From NCBI GenBank assembly GCA_029449245.1, contig JANATF010000008.1:1364001-1428000 (forward strand): a stretch of DNA of 64,000 bases. Reading direction: 5' to 3'. Origin of the DNA: Mortierella alpina (taxonomy: Eukaryota; Mortierellomycota; Mortierellomycetes; Mortierellales; Mortierellaceae). The notes under the pieces are model-generated. The model was not told the DNA's origin. It made no database searches and worked only from the letters and a program-made list of their open reading frames with translations. The position numbers and the translations under genes are program-made. Positions 36,301 to 49,018 of this stretch are shown piece after piece; within the stretch, counting starts at the first letter, position 1; every line of letters begins with the position of its first letter.

Positions 36301-37451
36301 ACACACGATGCATGGTGTCAGGTGCTAACTGCATGAATTGGACCTCCTTGCATATGTTCGTGTTGGTTCTACTCCTTAGATGCCCGATGAGGAGGCGTTC
36401 TGCATGCTCGTGCGAATGATGAGTAACTACGAGATGCGTGGCCACTATACCCCAGACATGAGCACTCTTCAGCTGAGGTTGTACCAGTTTGAGCAATTGA
36501 TGGAGGAAACCATTCCACTAGTGTACAAGCACCTCCGGAACCAGGGGATTCGATCGACTATGTACGCCTCGCAGTGGTTCATGACGCTGTTTGCGTACAA
36601 GTTCCCACTAGAGCTGGTCTTTAGAGTGTACGACATTATCCTCGTCGAGGGAATCGAGTCCATGCTCCGGTTCGCTATCGCATTACTCAAGATCAATCAC
36701 GACAAGATCCTCGGGCTGGACTTTGAGGTCTTGATCGAGTTTTTGAAAAACGGCCTTTTTGAGCCTTACATGGTAATGCGGTGTGCTGAGATGATTTCGT
36801 TCTGCGGTGTGGTTTTCATGTACTATTTGATTTTCTGTAGATGGAAGCCTCCTGTAGAGTCGATCTAACCCTTTTTTTTTCTTTCTGAATATTCTCCTTT
36901 ATTGCTGTCTATAGAACGACGCTGGCTTGTTCATTCAGGATGCCTATAATGTTAAGGTGACGCCCAAGAGGCTGGCTCAGTACGCGCAAAAGTACCAAGC
37001 CATGGTTCAGAAGCAGCAGGCAGAATTGGCGGCCGAGGAATCGCTGCGAGAGTCAAACCGACAGCTGTCTGCTCATGTCCGTCGTATGGAGGGGTCGCTT
37101 CACCAATTGAACAAGGAGCATGTTGATCTGGCCAAGGAACTCATTACGCGTAAGGTTGAGATGGCGGAGCTGCAGGACCAAAATGACGTTCTGACGCAGA
37201 AGGTGAGCGACCTCACTCGGATCGTGGACTCGCAGGCCAAGGAAGTCGAGGAACAGTACAAGGGCGAGATTGAGGATGTACTCCGAAAGAACATGGAATA
37301 TCTTCGGAAAAATGAGCAGCTCGAGGACCAACTCAGCTATATGGAGTCTTTGCTGGTTGAGACAAAGATGAAGTATGCGGAGAGCGAGATCGAACGCGAC
37401 AACCTGAGCCGGAAGCTGAGTGACATGAGGAAGGCTCTGGGGATGGCGTAA
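33361..37451 (+). CDS. TBC-domain Rab GTPase-activating protein (GYP5/EVI5 type)
   Basis: Stimulates GTP hydrolysis on a Rab protein in membrane traffic. Four exons (33361-35773, 35869-36230, 36380-36772, 36915-37451) give 1234 residues. Residues 1-~760 are disordered, acidic and Ser/Pro/Gln-rich. The TBC domain (~805-1055) starts DYWGALMHDYNAVVKRNPKQ, contains GVPSALRGLIWQLL, the arginine-finger motif ITRDMSRTFPNH (IxxDxxR) and the glutamine-finger motif VGYCQGLSFVVG (YxQ), so both catalytic fingers are intact. After the domain comes a ~170-residue coiled coil (from KVTPKRLAQYAQKYQAMVQK to KLSDMRKALG). TBC plus long coiled coil is the arrangement of Gyp5, Gyl1 and EVI5. The Rab substrate cannot be read from sequence. 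Confidence 0.93.
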
Positions 37452-39207
37452 TGATACGATAGTATTGTACACAAGTACCTAATTGTATGAACGCAAGAGG
37501 AGGACAAAGAGATACATAGAACACATCCCAATACCCAAACGTAATAAAACGACGACACAACGTAATATCGCTCACCTTTCACTACCTACATGTACTGTAC
37601 ATTCACTTTCACTCTCAGTCGGTCTCCAAGCAAGCACTGCTATCGTTTTTTTTCTCTCTTTTTTCGTTTCCAGCTTGTTTCAGGGGTAAACACCGTTCTG
37701 TTTCCGCATGGGAAGGCGTGGGAAGCGTGGGACGTGTGGTAGACGAGGCAGGATCAGGGGGTGAAAGTTTTTTATCGAGTAGGAACAGTGCCCATCCATG
37801 CAATAGTCTATCGACCGAAGCGGACAGAAAGGAGGTAGAGATAAAGAGAGAAAGTGAGCGAAAGAGGAGGAGAAGGGAGAGGTTTACATGAAAAAAAGGC
37901 GAATGAGAGGGTAAACACGCCATGCAGAGCTACGCGTAATGCAAGCCAGGGCAGAGGATAGAACTGCAAGTCCACTATACAATGAAGAAGAAGAAAAAGA
38001 AGAGAAGAAAGGAGGAAAGGAAAAAAAAAATAGGGAGAACAATAGTCGAGCGCGAAGGATGAAGAGGGTGAGAACCAAAGGCTCTTGTTGTTATGCATTG
38101 CGCAGAGAATGGATCGCAGTTCATGGTTTTTTGCGTGCATGGCCCGACAACGTGTCGCGATGCTCGATGATGCCAGCCAACAAAGAGAGCTCCTGTGTAC
38201 GGTTTTGCGCAGAGAAAGGGCCTTCCCTGAACTGACCGTCTATGGACGCGGATATACATAGACGCTCCCGTTGCTGAGCCATGCTTGCGCCTGGTTTGTG
38301 ATGCGATTACTCATCTGTCTCGACTCTGACCCCTCGTTCCGTGTCTGGTCCTTTGTTTCTTGTTTGCCGATCGAAACATGACGATGCTGGGCGAGCATCT
38401 CTTCAGGGCAGAGAGAGTGCGCATGGGATGGGATGAGATGGGATATGGACAGACAGCGGCAGGCCCTGCCTTTTGTCATAGCGCATCCCCTTGGCTCGAG
38501 TGTGCGCTGTTGCGCTGTTGCAGTAGTGTGTGTGTGTCTGTGTTGTCTGTGTGTGTCTGTGTTGCGCTCTCTTGTTGCGGTCCTCATGCCCCTCTTCCCT
38601 CCCCACCTTCTCCCCACCTCCCAGCCAGCTCCAACCCCCCTTCTTCGTGTACACGTCCCCCCCTATTTGTGCTCGCCCTTTTGTGATCCGCTTTTCGCTT
38701 CTTTTCTTCCTTTCCATCCTCAATTCATCCTCGTTTTTGTCTTTGCTCCTAACCCTCCTTCGCTGTCTTCCACCAATCCTGGATCCATCCTCGTGCTGGT
38801 CCTACCCTGGCACTCTCCTAATCACCCCACTCGAACCCTTCATCGGGCACATATATCACTTGCCTTTTTCCTTTTCGTCGATCCGCTTTCGGTTCCACAG
38901 ACTCTTCAGCACTCGCACAGAACGCGATAGTCACAGACGAGCAGCACAGGCACGCTCGGCGCAAAGCACTAAAAAAAAACAGCACCACTACATTCTTGAC
39001 AAGCAGACCGCTCCTCCGCCATTTCCACAGCATCCAGTTTTGCTATCGCTATCACCCATCCCTCCCCCCTGCTCTCATCATCTAGTGCACTGCTCAACAC
39101 TCTCCAAATACTCCTGACACCCGCCAAAAAAAAAGCTCTTTTTCCCAACCTTCGGAGCATACAATCACCCCCTCTATCCTTCCTCTTTCCTCCTCCTCAA
39201 CTGTATA
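37452..39207. other. Gene-free stretch between the TBC gene and SPG1
   Basis: No gene found over 1756 bases. 37900-38050 is purine-rich. A TGTGTCTG-type microsatellite lies at about 38525-38570. From ~38580 to the SPG1 ATG the plus strand is continuously CT-rich, which looks like a very long leader. The open frames here are low-complexity and lack homology. Confidence 0.55.
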
Positions 39208-41334
39208 ATGGCTGCTTCCGGCGAGTCTGGCAAGAAGGGCAGGTAAAAAAAGCCAAAGAATGCTGACCTCTGGTTTTCCCGTCCCACATGGCAACTATGC
39301 CACTTTCACCCCCCTGTTTATTTTCAGAGCCGCAAACTTCACTTGTAACAATCCTCTAACCTCCTTGGTACAACATTGCGGTACATTACTCGTGTTTTTT
39401 CACGCACTAGTGGCAACAGCGTCGTCATCAAGGTGGGCATGGTCGGCGATTCGCAAATAGGAAAGACCAGTCTGATGGTCAAATATGTTGAGGGATCCTT
39501 TGATGAGGACTATGTCCAGACACTCGGTAAGTGCTACGTTTTCAACCCCAATTTTCTTTATACCTGCAGTTGAATGACAGTGGATCGCTTGGTGATCGAG
39601 CTTTGCTTTAACACACCCGCTTCCTATCTGCCTTGGTAATCGTTACTCAGGTGTCAACTTTATGGAAAAGACCATCTCTATTCGAAATACAGAGATCACC
39701 TTCAGCATATGGGACCTCGGAGGTAAGCAGACATGACCGCAAGAAAAAAAAACACCCCTCGCAAATTTCACCAAAAAAAAAAAAAAAGGAAAACCTTATA
39801 CATGGGATCTGAGTAAGGGTTGGGTAGTGTGGTAGTGGCAACAGAAAACACACACACAACACAGAACACAGACAGACACGCGTGGGCCACGGGAGTGATG
39901 TGCGGGTTGCGTTCGAATGAGTTTGTCTTTTGGGCGAGTGTTTGTTGTAGTGGTTGGTACCCACCCTGTCTCTGCTCTTTTCTTTTGCTGCAGGTGTCTG
40001 CTTCCGCTATGCAGGCACCTGTTCCGCCCATGCAATCAACAGAGCACTTGTGTCATGGAATACTGGAGAGAGATACAAACTTAGGAGTACAAAGTGGGGG
40101 AGAGGGGACGAGTGCACAAAAAAAAACGAGCAAGCGTGGATGGAAAAGATCAGGTACGAGAGGAGTTGGACCAACAGCGTAAACAAACACACCCAACACA
40201 GGGACTCGACACTTCCCAAATCCTCAAAATAGACAACGACCTTCACCAAAGATATATACATGGGCAGAGCAGGTATCATTTGTTGCCTTCTTTGAAGGAA
40301 TACGGCGCATGACGACACTTTGCAGTCCGCAGGCAACAGCCAACCTTCGAGAGTGGTCTCTCTTCCAGGAGGATAACTGTAGAATACACTGGGTCATCTT
40401 GGGCACAACGCTAACAGGCATGGCCATGATAAGGCAACCGATTCAGGGGAGGGGGTTGCAGGCAGGACGAGAGTGGGAGGGCGGGAAGAATGCTGCGGTT
40501 TGCGGTTGTAGTCGAGTCAGGGGGAGAGAGGGAGGAGGGGGGACAGGTTGATGACGGAAGGCCTACATTTCTCAAACCGACTGTCGCGTTCCAAGGGACT
40601 CGGCTCGACTTTTTTGATACTCCTTACGGGATAAAGGGTGACCTGACAGCTTGATAGTCTATCCTGCTACCGCTGTGTGCCCTCCTCTTCGTCACCCACT
40701 CCCCTTTCTCAGCGTGTTGAGTGGTGTCGAACCTTCGGGGTGTGGGCTATGTGCCTGGGTGTGTTACCTAACGGCCCATCTGTGAAAACCATAACTCTAA
40801 CCATAAAAAAAAAACTGTATCGATATTCTCCGTGCCATAGGTCAGCGCGAGTTTGTCAACATGCTGCCTCTGGTCTGCAATGATGCGGTCGCAATCCTCT
40901 TCATGTTTGACCTGTCGCGCAAGTCGACATTGAACAGCATCAAGGAGTGGTACCGACAGGCACGAGGATTCAACAAGGTAGAAGGCGATTCCCAGCCTGC
41001 TTTATACATCTGCATACATCCCATTCGTCGAAGGCTCTGGAGGCTAAACACGTTATATGTTCCTCCATTTCCATGTTAGACGGCTATCCCATTCCTGGTG
41101 GGCACCAAGTACGACTATTTCTCGACGTTTTCAAAAGAGGAGCAGGAAGAGGTGACCAAGCAAGCACGCAAATTTGCGCGGGCCATGAAGGCACCATTGA
41201 TCTTTTGCTCGACCTCGCACTCGATCAACGTCCAAAAGATCTTCAAGATTGTTCTCTCCAAGGCCTTTGACCTCAAATGCACCATCCCCGAGATCTCTGA
41301 GGCGGGTGCACCGATTCTTGAGTACGCTAATTAA
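39208..41334 (+). CDS. SPG1: Septation Ras-like GTPase SPG1/TEM1
   Basis: Small GTPase at the head of the septation initiation/mitotic exit network, acting at spindle poles. Five exons (39208-39242, 39411-39526, 39651-39722, 40841-40977, 41080-41334) give 204 residues. GTPase boxes: G1 GDSQIGKTS, effector region [15 protein letters not shown]3 WDLGGQREF, G4 GTKYDYF, G5 CSTSHSINV. The SPG1/TEM1 hallmarks are present: WDLGGQ in place of the Ras DTAGQ, GTKYD in place of NKxD, and no C-terminal prenylation CaaX. Intron 3 (39723-40840) is 1118 nt and splits the G3 box after the first Gly; the exons on either side join exactly in phase. It converges on the TMEM198-type gene with about 715 bases between stops. 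Confidence 0.94.
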
Positions 41335-42049
41335 GCCAAAAAGAGAGGGGAAGAGACAGGATGTCAGATGGATCAGAGCATGGTTGTCCTCTGCCATGCC
41401 CACCGATACCATTTACTTTTACGCTAGATCCTTGCAGACTTCTTTTTCCCTTCCTTTCTACTCTTTTATTTTTTCCCTTGCTCTTCTAGTTTTTGTATCC
41501 TTCTATTGTAACCCCTGCAACATTCCCAATATAGTCCCTCTCCACTTTTCCCTGTTCCCTTTTTTCCATCTTCACATTAGTCTTTGCCTCTTTCTTTTTA
41601 GCCTGTAACCTCTTCCTTTTCTTCTTCGTCCTTTCGCCTTTCTCAGATGCGGTTTTCTCAGATATTGATGTCGGCGGGAAACGTGTCGCGTTGTATATAG
41701 TATTAGAACTAAGCCCTACTCTTCAAACACTTGAGAGTGTGAGAGTGAGAGAGAGAATGAGGAGTATGACGAGTGGCACAACTGACGCTAGCGCGATGGT
41801 AGGAGACATATATATACCCATGTTTTTAATCTTCGTCCTATTGCCTCCCATCTTATTTGTGACAGCCTCTCCAATGGCAGAACGTGTTTTCCTCTTTCTT
41901 TCGTGGTCAAACGCGTTACGATCCGCAAATATGATTAAAAAAAAAAAAAAGACTCCATTATTATTGAAAATGACTAGAACGATAAAAGGAACTCCACTAC
42001 ATGCTTTTTCTTTTTCTTTTTGCGTCAAGCGCGCTACACCAAAAGGCAA
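41335..42049. other. 3' flanks of SPG1 and the TMEM198-type gene
   Basis: No gene seen; T-rich then A/T-rich sequence between two converging genes. Confidence 0.5.
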
Positions 42050-43570
42050 TCACTGGTTGAGAGCAGCATTGCTGCCATAGATGGCACGGTTGTCTGGATA
42101 ATCTGGGTTATGAACCGTGGTGGCGGTCGTGGTGTTGTGCTTCTTGAACGGGTTCCAGCGTTTCTTTTCAGTATACACTGTATCGTTGACACCCGTGCTG
42201 GTGGCGGTTGTTGCTGGTACTGCATTGGGGCCGTTGACATGCGTGTTGTTGTAGTAGCCGCCGTCTGGGTCATGAACCGTGGTGGCGGTCGTGGTGTTGT
42301 GCTTCTTGAACGGGTTCCAGCGTTTCTTTTCATTATACACTGTATCGTTGACACCCGTATTGGTGGCGGTTGTTGCTGGTACTGCATTGGGGCCGTTGAC
42401 ATGCGTGTTGTCGTAGTAGCCGCCGTCTGGGTAGGTCGGATCAGGACGGACGGTACGGTTTCGACGACGACCGCAGATGGACCAGTCGTTGTCGTAATCA
42501 TGAACGGTGCGACCTTGAGCGATCAGGGCGCGCTGACGATGCCTCCAGGAGAGGGTCTGGAAGACCAGGCCCAAGAGGATCAAACCGGCGACACAGCCAA
42601 GCATGATGTAGAGGTTGGTCGTGAGGGTGTAGTTGACATTGGAGTCGGTGGTAAAGAAGCTTTTGATGGACTCGGAGAAGCCGGTGCGAGCAAGGAGGTC
42701 GATACCGATGACGGTGATGTAGGCGCCGACGATGGCGGTGGCGGGGATGAGGACCCGGCGGCCCATGAAGAGGGCGATGATGAGACCGAGACAAGAGGCA
42801 CCGACGAGAAGACCGATGCGACCGCCTTTGCTGCGGATGACACCCTCATTGCGCCAGGCGAGGATGTAGAGGCCGATGGCGAGTCCTGTGACGCCACCGA
42901 GGATCCAGATCGTGAACCGGTGGAGGAGCCAGCAGACAAAGCCGAGGACAAGACCGCCTCCGATGCAGGAGAAGACGTAGATGATCTGGCGCTTGTCCCA
43001 TCCTTGAGCGGGCTCGACGTTGGTGAGGATCGAGTAGATGATCACGCCTAAAAAGGTATGCGGGTCAGAAGAAATATTAATGAGTGCTTTCAGCCATATT
43101 GTTTCTTGACAAGAGTTTTGTTAACACGGATGCAAAAAAAACCCCCCTCCAAACTTACATCCAGCAATGAAGCCAGCGAGGAACATTGTGAAGCGATAGT
43201 GGCGGTAGCCGCGGAAGGTCAGGATGACTCCGACCAGGAGCAACACCAGTCCTGCGACGATGCGTTGCCATGTCAAGGTGATTGAACGGCCATCACCCAG
43301 CAAGTCATCTACGAGATATCACACACACGCACACCCGTCAAAGAGTCGTTTTAGTACGAGGACCCCTTTGCTTCACGCGCAATTGCACGAGAAGAGCGAC
43401 TGTGTTATGTGGTGCTTACTGTTGTTGTTGGGCTGGTTAGGCTGGTTAGGTTGGTTAGGCTGATTGGGATCTTGTTGGGCAAAGGCGAGCAGAGGTAGCA
43501 TAAGCAAGCAGAGTAGCTGAATTGATCTACTCAGCTTACTGCTGATCAAGTATTGCTGTGCACCACCCAT
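42050..43570 (-). CDS. TMEM198/DUF4203-like multi-pass membrane protein
   Basis: Integral membrane protein of the TMEM198 (DUF4203) group; biochemical role not established. Three exons (43570-43420, 43308-43159, 43047-42050) give 432 residues. A signal peptide opens it (IQLLCLLMLPLLAFA), followed by an Asn-Gln-Pro repeat (four NQP units). Seven hydrophobic segments follow: IVAGLVLLLVGVILTF, FTMFLAGFIAGCVIIYSIL, IIYVFSCIGGGLVLGFVCWL, FTIWILGGVTGLAIGLYIL, IGLLVGASCLGLIIALFMG, VLIPATAIVGAYITVIGIDL and LYIMLGCVAGLILLGLVFQ. The cytosolic tail is Asn/Thr-rich and contains two near-identical 54-residue repeats. The gene is divergent from the Zn2Cys6 regulator. Confidence 0.87.
42111..42431 (-). repeat. 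Two tandem 162-bp coding repeats in the TMEM198-type tail
   Basis: The plus-strand word TGAACCGTGG starts at 42111 and again at 42273, and the 160 bases that follow each differ at only about four or five positions. The unit encodes 54 residues including NGPNAVPATTAT and KKRWNPFKKHNTTTATTVH. High identity points to a recent in-frame duplication. Confidence 0.9.
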
Positions 43571-45689
43571 GGCTCAAAAGTCTTTTTTTTTGGTAGTCAA
43601 GTAGTATATGAGGAATATAGGTGCCAGTGATTCAAATTACAAGTGCGTGAGGTTGGATCGTCCAAGGTTGAGAAAGAGAACAAGAGAAGAAAAAAGCTGT
43701 CTGGAAGGAAGCAATCATTGGCGTAGGTAAAGTCATTGGTTACAATGCCGACGTGTTTTCGTTGTAGACACAGGCGCCGTGCTGGATGCGAGTAAGCTGG
43801 TTTGGAGTGCAGGAATACTTTTTTTTTCGACAAATGTCTTGCTTGACGCGCCTGATTTTTTTTCTTTCGTTTCTATGATCCCTTCCGGCGCCGGATTGGT
43901 GGACTTGAACTCAACTGCTACAAAACAATTCTACTCGTGAGGTTGTGGGTTCTCAAAGGGCTGCCTCGACGTCATTTTGGCGAGCGTCAAAGACCGCGCG
44001 AGTCTAGCCCACATTAGCTGCAGCGGTTGCGGAGCGAGAATTTTTTTGATTACATCTTTCTCGCACAGGGACCAAGTCGCCCGCTTTTGGGAGATTTGGC
44101 GAGTGGGGTTTGAAAAGTGCTCTTCGGCTTGTCTTTCACACGTGAGTCTTGATGCGCAAAGCTCTTTTTTTTTTCTTTTGCGCGCATTTCCTGGAGATGG
44201 GTACTCTTGCCAAAAAAGAGTCTTCAGGAAGAACAAACGGAGACGAGCCTCTGGGCGCCGATGAGGAGGATGCGGGTGGTGGCACAAGCCAAGACCAGTT
44301 GGGGTAGAGACATGTCGTTCTTCTTTTTCCACCTCAAGTGATCGCTGTGGAGAAAATATGGAGAAAGTCGAGAATAACCAGGCCCAAGAATGGCGAGGTC
44401 ATTTATTTTGTTTGAATTGAAGGGAAAACGACGCGGTCGCCTGACGTCCCAGACTTTAATCTTGAAAGGTGCTCCAGGCTCACTCACTCCGGTCGACGAC
44501 GAAGGGAGATCATTTTCTTTGTGTTCAATTCCATAGCAAAGAGATTAGCGATCTGTCGGGTGAAGTACACGTTCGAAAGAGAAGGGACTCAAGCAAAACG
44601 CCGTACGTTGTTTAAACACATGCAATCGCTACTTCCCCAACCACTTCCTCCATCGGGTTGGAAACTGAACAGCGATTGCCGCCTGCTAATAAAGTTATAT
44701 ACAATGTTGATTGTATCAAGTTGGTTATTGGACCCACATTTTGTTTGCAAGTGCACGAGCAGCCTTTTGCTGCAACTCTCCACGATTACTCTGAGCCATT
44801 TGCACATGATGAGCACCGAGGACGCCTTCTTTATCTTCATTATTAGCGTATGTACCTTGGTCTGATATGGATCTAAGGCAGAAAGATGGGGTATGGAGGG
44901 AGAAGGAGAGAGGGGAGGAAGTGAGAGCGCAAGAAAGACCAAGAGATGCTGGAGGACCGTGGATGTGAGTGTACATGTGCAGTATGCAGTACATGTAGAT
45001 AATGAGCATGGGTGATGCAGGCACCCCCAACAACAGCAACAGCAACAGCAATGGCAACAGCAATGGCAACAGCAACAGCAAGAGCAAGACGAGCCAAGTA
45101 TGAACAGACAGCATCTGCTCCAAGAACACGGCACGAAAGCATCCGAGGAGCAGCACACCCAAGAAGGCAATGCGCAGCTGCGATTGGTCGGTTTCTCATT
45201 CACTTTCCCTTTGCTCCCTTCGACTGGCTGGCTGTTCTTTTTCCCTCGTTCTCTCATTCCATTGCCCTCGTCGTCTTGTCTTCTCCTCCACTCTCACGCA
45301 CTCTCACGTCCTTCTCTGCCGCTCTCCACACTGCTTCCTGCAGCAGAGCACACTTCCACTCCCCATCCTGAGCCGCTTCTTCATTGCCTTGTCCCCCAAC
45401 TGCCTCGCCTCCTTCTCCGCACACTCCGTCAACGGCCCAATCCAGACTCCTCCATCTCCGTCCTTCTCCACACCCCATTCGACCACGCTTGTCTCTCTAC
45501 TCGACAAGAAGACATACTCAACACACTGCACGCTGTATCCTGCTCACCCTTGTCTTGTATTACTGTACACTGTTCTTGTGTGCCAGCTCTTCTTCTCAAA
45601 AAGTCTGTTGTAGATCCTCTCTGTTCCTTTCTTTCCTCTCCTTTGTTCACTTTCTCGTCCGCACATTCGTCTGATCCTCTGGGCCGACC
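43571..45689. other. Divergent promoter region without a gene model
   Basis: No supported gene over 2.1 kb. Frames around 43930-44490 are open on both strands but give no homology. A (CAACAG)n tract lies at about 45028-45090 and the remainder to 45689 is CT-rich leader of the Zn2Cys6 gene. Confidence 0.5.
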
Positions 45690-48600
45690 ATGACAAAGAT
45701 CAAGCCAAGGCTCATTGCACGCATCTCGTGCCAGGAGTGTCGCAGGAGAAAGACCCGCTGCAACTACGACGGCCAGGGCGACAAGTGCTCGACGTGCGCC
45801 AGGATCGGGACACCCTGCATATTCTCGCAAAAGAACGGCGTTGTCCTGGACATGGACAAGGTTATGGAGGAGAACAACCCACACCTCGTGCACCAGAGGG
45901 AAAAGGAGCAAAGGGCTAAGGACCGTGAGTCCGAGCGACTCCGTCTGCTGGGCAACGCTTCCTCGTCCGCATCCACGTCCGTCCACCCTGCCATGGACAT
46001 GTACTCAAAATCGACGCCCTCGTCTTCCTACCTTGCAGGATACCCTAACAGACACAGCAGGAGCAACAGCACCTCCAGCTCAATCCAACCGGGCGGGCGA
46101 GCATCGCCTACAGAGGACCTGTCTCATGTCATGGATCGCCTCCAGATCGACGCCTTCGGGATCGCCCCACACACCCTTCGCAGCTTCAGTCAGGTCGCAG
46201 GAGACAATGACTCTGTCGAGCCTTCCTCAGGAGAGTCTTCGGCAACCGAGTCCAGCGCACCGACTATTCAAGAGCCCAACAGCATGGACACATCGGAAGA
46301 ATCGCACTCTAGCACGAGCAAGCGATACAGCGGTGGTAGCAGCCCGAGATCACACCCTCGCTCGTCCAGGAGTCGTTCCGTTCCTTTGGTAGACATCCAG
46401 CCCGACCTCATCGACCTCTACTTCAAGCATGTCCACCCATATCTCCTTGTGCTGCACAAACCCAGCTTCCTTCGGCGCCTTCACGACCCCAAGGATCCAG
46501 TGCCGGATTTCCTGTTGGCCGCCATGTACGCTGTGGCATCACACTATACACCTGGTCGCGAGCAGGATGGGCGTCGCTACTTTGAATTCTGGCTGAGTCG
46601 CTTGGATGACACACTGGACAAGCCAAGACTATCGACTATTCAGGCGCTATTGATGATCATCAAGTATCAGGAGGGTGTAAAGCATACAGGATTCTACTTT
46701 CGCACATACATGTATGCCCAGATGGTCATCGTCCTCGCCAGGGTAAGTGACAGCGACACAAGACGGAGCTCGTGGACATGAGGGTTCCCGTAAAATGTCG
46801 GAAGCCGGAAATCATTTGAACTAACTTCAAGTGCCGTCTCATGTCCTTTTGTGGAGTAGGAGCTACAGTTGCACAAGACATCCCCGGTCAATGTCAAGCT
46901 GGATCAGGAGAGTCATGAGGTCCGGCGACGACTTTTCTGGGCCATTTTCATACTCGACCAGTTTATCTCCGTCTCCCAAGGCAGGACCATGAGTTTCAGA
47001 GAGGTCGAGCCAGAGGCGGACATGCCCTGTGTCAACACAGAAGACCTCAATGATCCGCAGGAGATTGAGAACATCCTGAATATGGTCGAGTACATCCGAC
47101 TAGCCAAGATCAACCATCAGGCCTTGATATTGGTGCGCAAGTTTTTGACCAAGGTCGTCAAGATCGAGGACACGATCCCACAAGGCCGGATGATCCACAA
47201 TGCAATGATCGCATGGAAAAATAACCTGCCGCCTCGACTCCAGCTGGCTTCCAATATGTCGGCTCACACACCCTTTGTCGCCATGCTTCACATCCTGTAT
47301 CATGCTTGCACTGTAATGGTGCAGCGTTGCTACTGCGAAGACCCATCTATCAGTCATCTGGATATCGCGGCCAGCTCGAGAGAAGCTTGCACTGTCTCGG
47401 CCACCAGCATGACCGTCATCACGGACGACCTGTACACAAACTACGGAATAATACCATTCAGCTACCCCATCCGGGGCTGTTACTTTGTGATCTACTGTCT
47501 GATCGCTGCCGCCACAATTCAAGTTAACGATATCCGGCGTGGCATCAATGGACCCATCATGTTCAAGCGATCCCTCGCCCTGTTGAACCTCATACTCCGG
47601 GAATCAACTGCCGTGGACATTGAGAAGGAAGTGGAGTTGCTGAAAAGCTCCCTCGACATCACCATGGATGGTCCTCGAGGCGAGAACAAGACTTTGTCGA
47701 CGATACAAGCGATGCCATCCCATTTTTACGACCAGCGCCCTCCTCTCAAGCCCATTCTGCCCATGTCCCAAAAGTATTCATCGAGAATGAACTTTGCCAG
47801 CTCCTCCGTAACGCCTATCCGGATGAGAAAGATCTCGCCAAAAGTGTCGGGACCGTCGGCGGCGGCAGGTGTCAATTCGCCTCTGACCCCATCGACCGGA
47901 GGGGCCTCATCTCAGGTGCAAGGAAGCAGCAGTACAGGCAACAGCGTCAACTCTATCGGCAGTGGACCTGCCCAGGGTCACAGTCAGAGTAATAGCACTG
48001 CATTCAACTCTAACACCAACAGCACGGGCTCTAGTTTTGTGCCAACGACAGCATCTCTGTTGTCTCAGGGCATGGCAGCTAGTGCTGGTGGGACACCAGG
48101 TCGAATGGAATCTGAAAATTCATCAGGATCGGGATCAGCAACCGCTAGTGGGAACGGTACCTCCAATAATGGCACTCGAAAACAGGGCGCCTGGTCGCGG
48201 CCACAAGACGAAAAGGGTCAATCGAAGCAGGTCCAGAGGGAGCATCGGCAGTCTCTAAAGCACGAAGAAGAACAGCAATTGGACGAAATGGAACAAAAGT
48301 TCAAAGCTTCACCTTCCCCAGACATGTCCGCTCGCCCTTATCTGTCGCCTTCTTCGACCTCAAGTCAACAGACAGAGTCATCTAGTCTGGCTAGCACGGG
48401 TGCATACCTACGGTCCGTACCGTCATTCACAGCACCGAGCTCGTATCCTACGGACTTGGCTGCCTTCGCGCTAGGACATCCGCAGCAACAACCACAGCCC
48501 CAGCTGCAGCAACAGGCGTTTTCATCGAACAATAGCCAGGATAACGTCCCACTCATGTCCTTGGCCCAATTTCTCACATTTCAAGGGACACAGCAACGTC

Positions 48601-48986
48601 TCCAGCAGCAACAGCAACAGCAGCAACAACAGCAGCAGTTTCCAGGGCAGTCAGCACCAGTATCGTCCCTGGACCAGCTGACGGCAGCGCAGATTCAAGA
48701 GCAACATCGACTGAACCAGCAACGGCAGTTCATTCAGTTGCAACAACATCACCAGCAGCAACAGGAAAGGCAGCAGCAACAACACTTTCAACAACAACAG
48801 CAGCAGGGGACAGATCCAGCCTTAGTCAGTTCATTTCTGTCCAACTTTTCAGCACTGAATAATTACCAGCAATTAAACTCGGATCAGGCACAAAATGAGC
48901 TCATGTCGATGCTCAACTCCTCTGCTCTCAGCTACCAGGATGGTTTCAGTCAAGAGAACGCACTGAACTTTGCGGTATCCTACTTA

Positions 48987-49018
<32 letters not shown>

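Noticed and set aside
38433-39117. Several overlapping 100-200 codon frames upstream of SPG1
   Set aside because: Low-complexity Cys/Val/Leu/Ser/Pro translations of CT- and GT-rich leader DNA; no start context or homology.
42020-43051. A 343-codon open frame on the plus strand across the TMEM198-type gene
   Set aside because: It is antisense to a gene with clear signal peptide and membrane helices, has low-complexity Val/Asp/Glu composition, and exists because the repeated Asn/Thr coding sequence lacks stops on the other strand.
43870-43960. tRNA-like sequence (GTTCAAGTCC on the minus strand)
   Set aside because: The putative T-loop has no pairing stem and no acceptor or anticodon arm can be folded.
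44224-44487. Minus-strand frame MSEPGAPFKIKVWDV
   Set aside because: Short, no splice partners in phase and no recognisable family.
44589-45257. 222-codon minus-strand frame rich in Cys/Ser/Leu
   Set aside because: It reads the complement of the (CAACAG)n tract and CT-rich leader; no homology.
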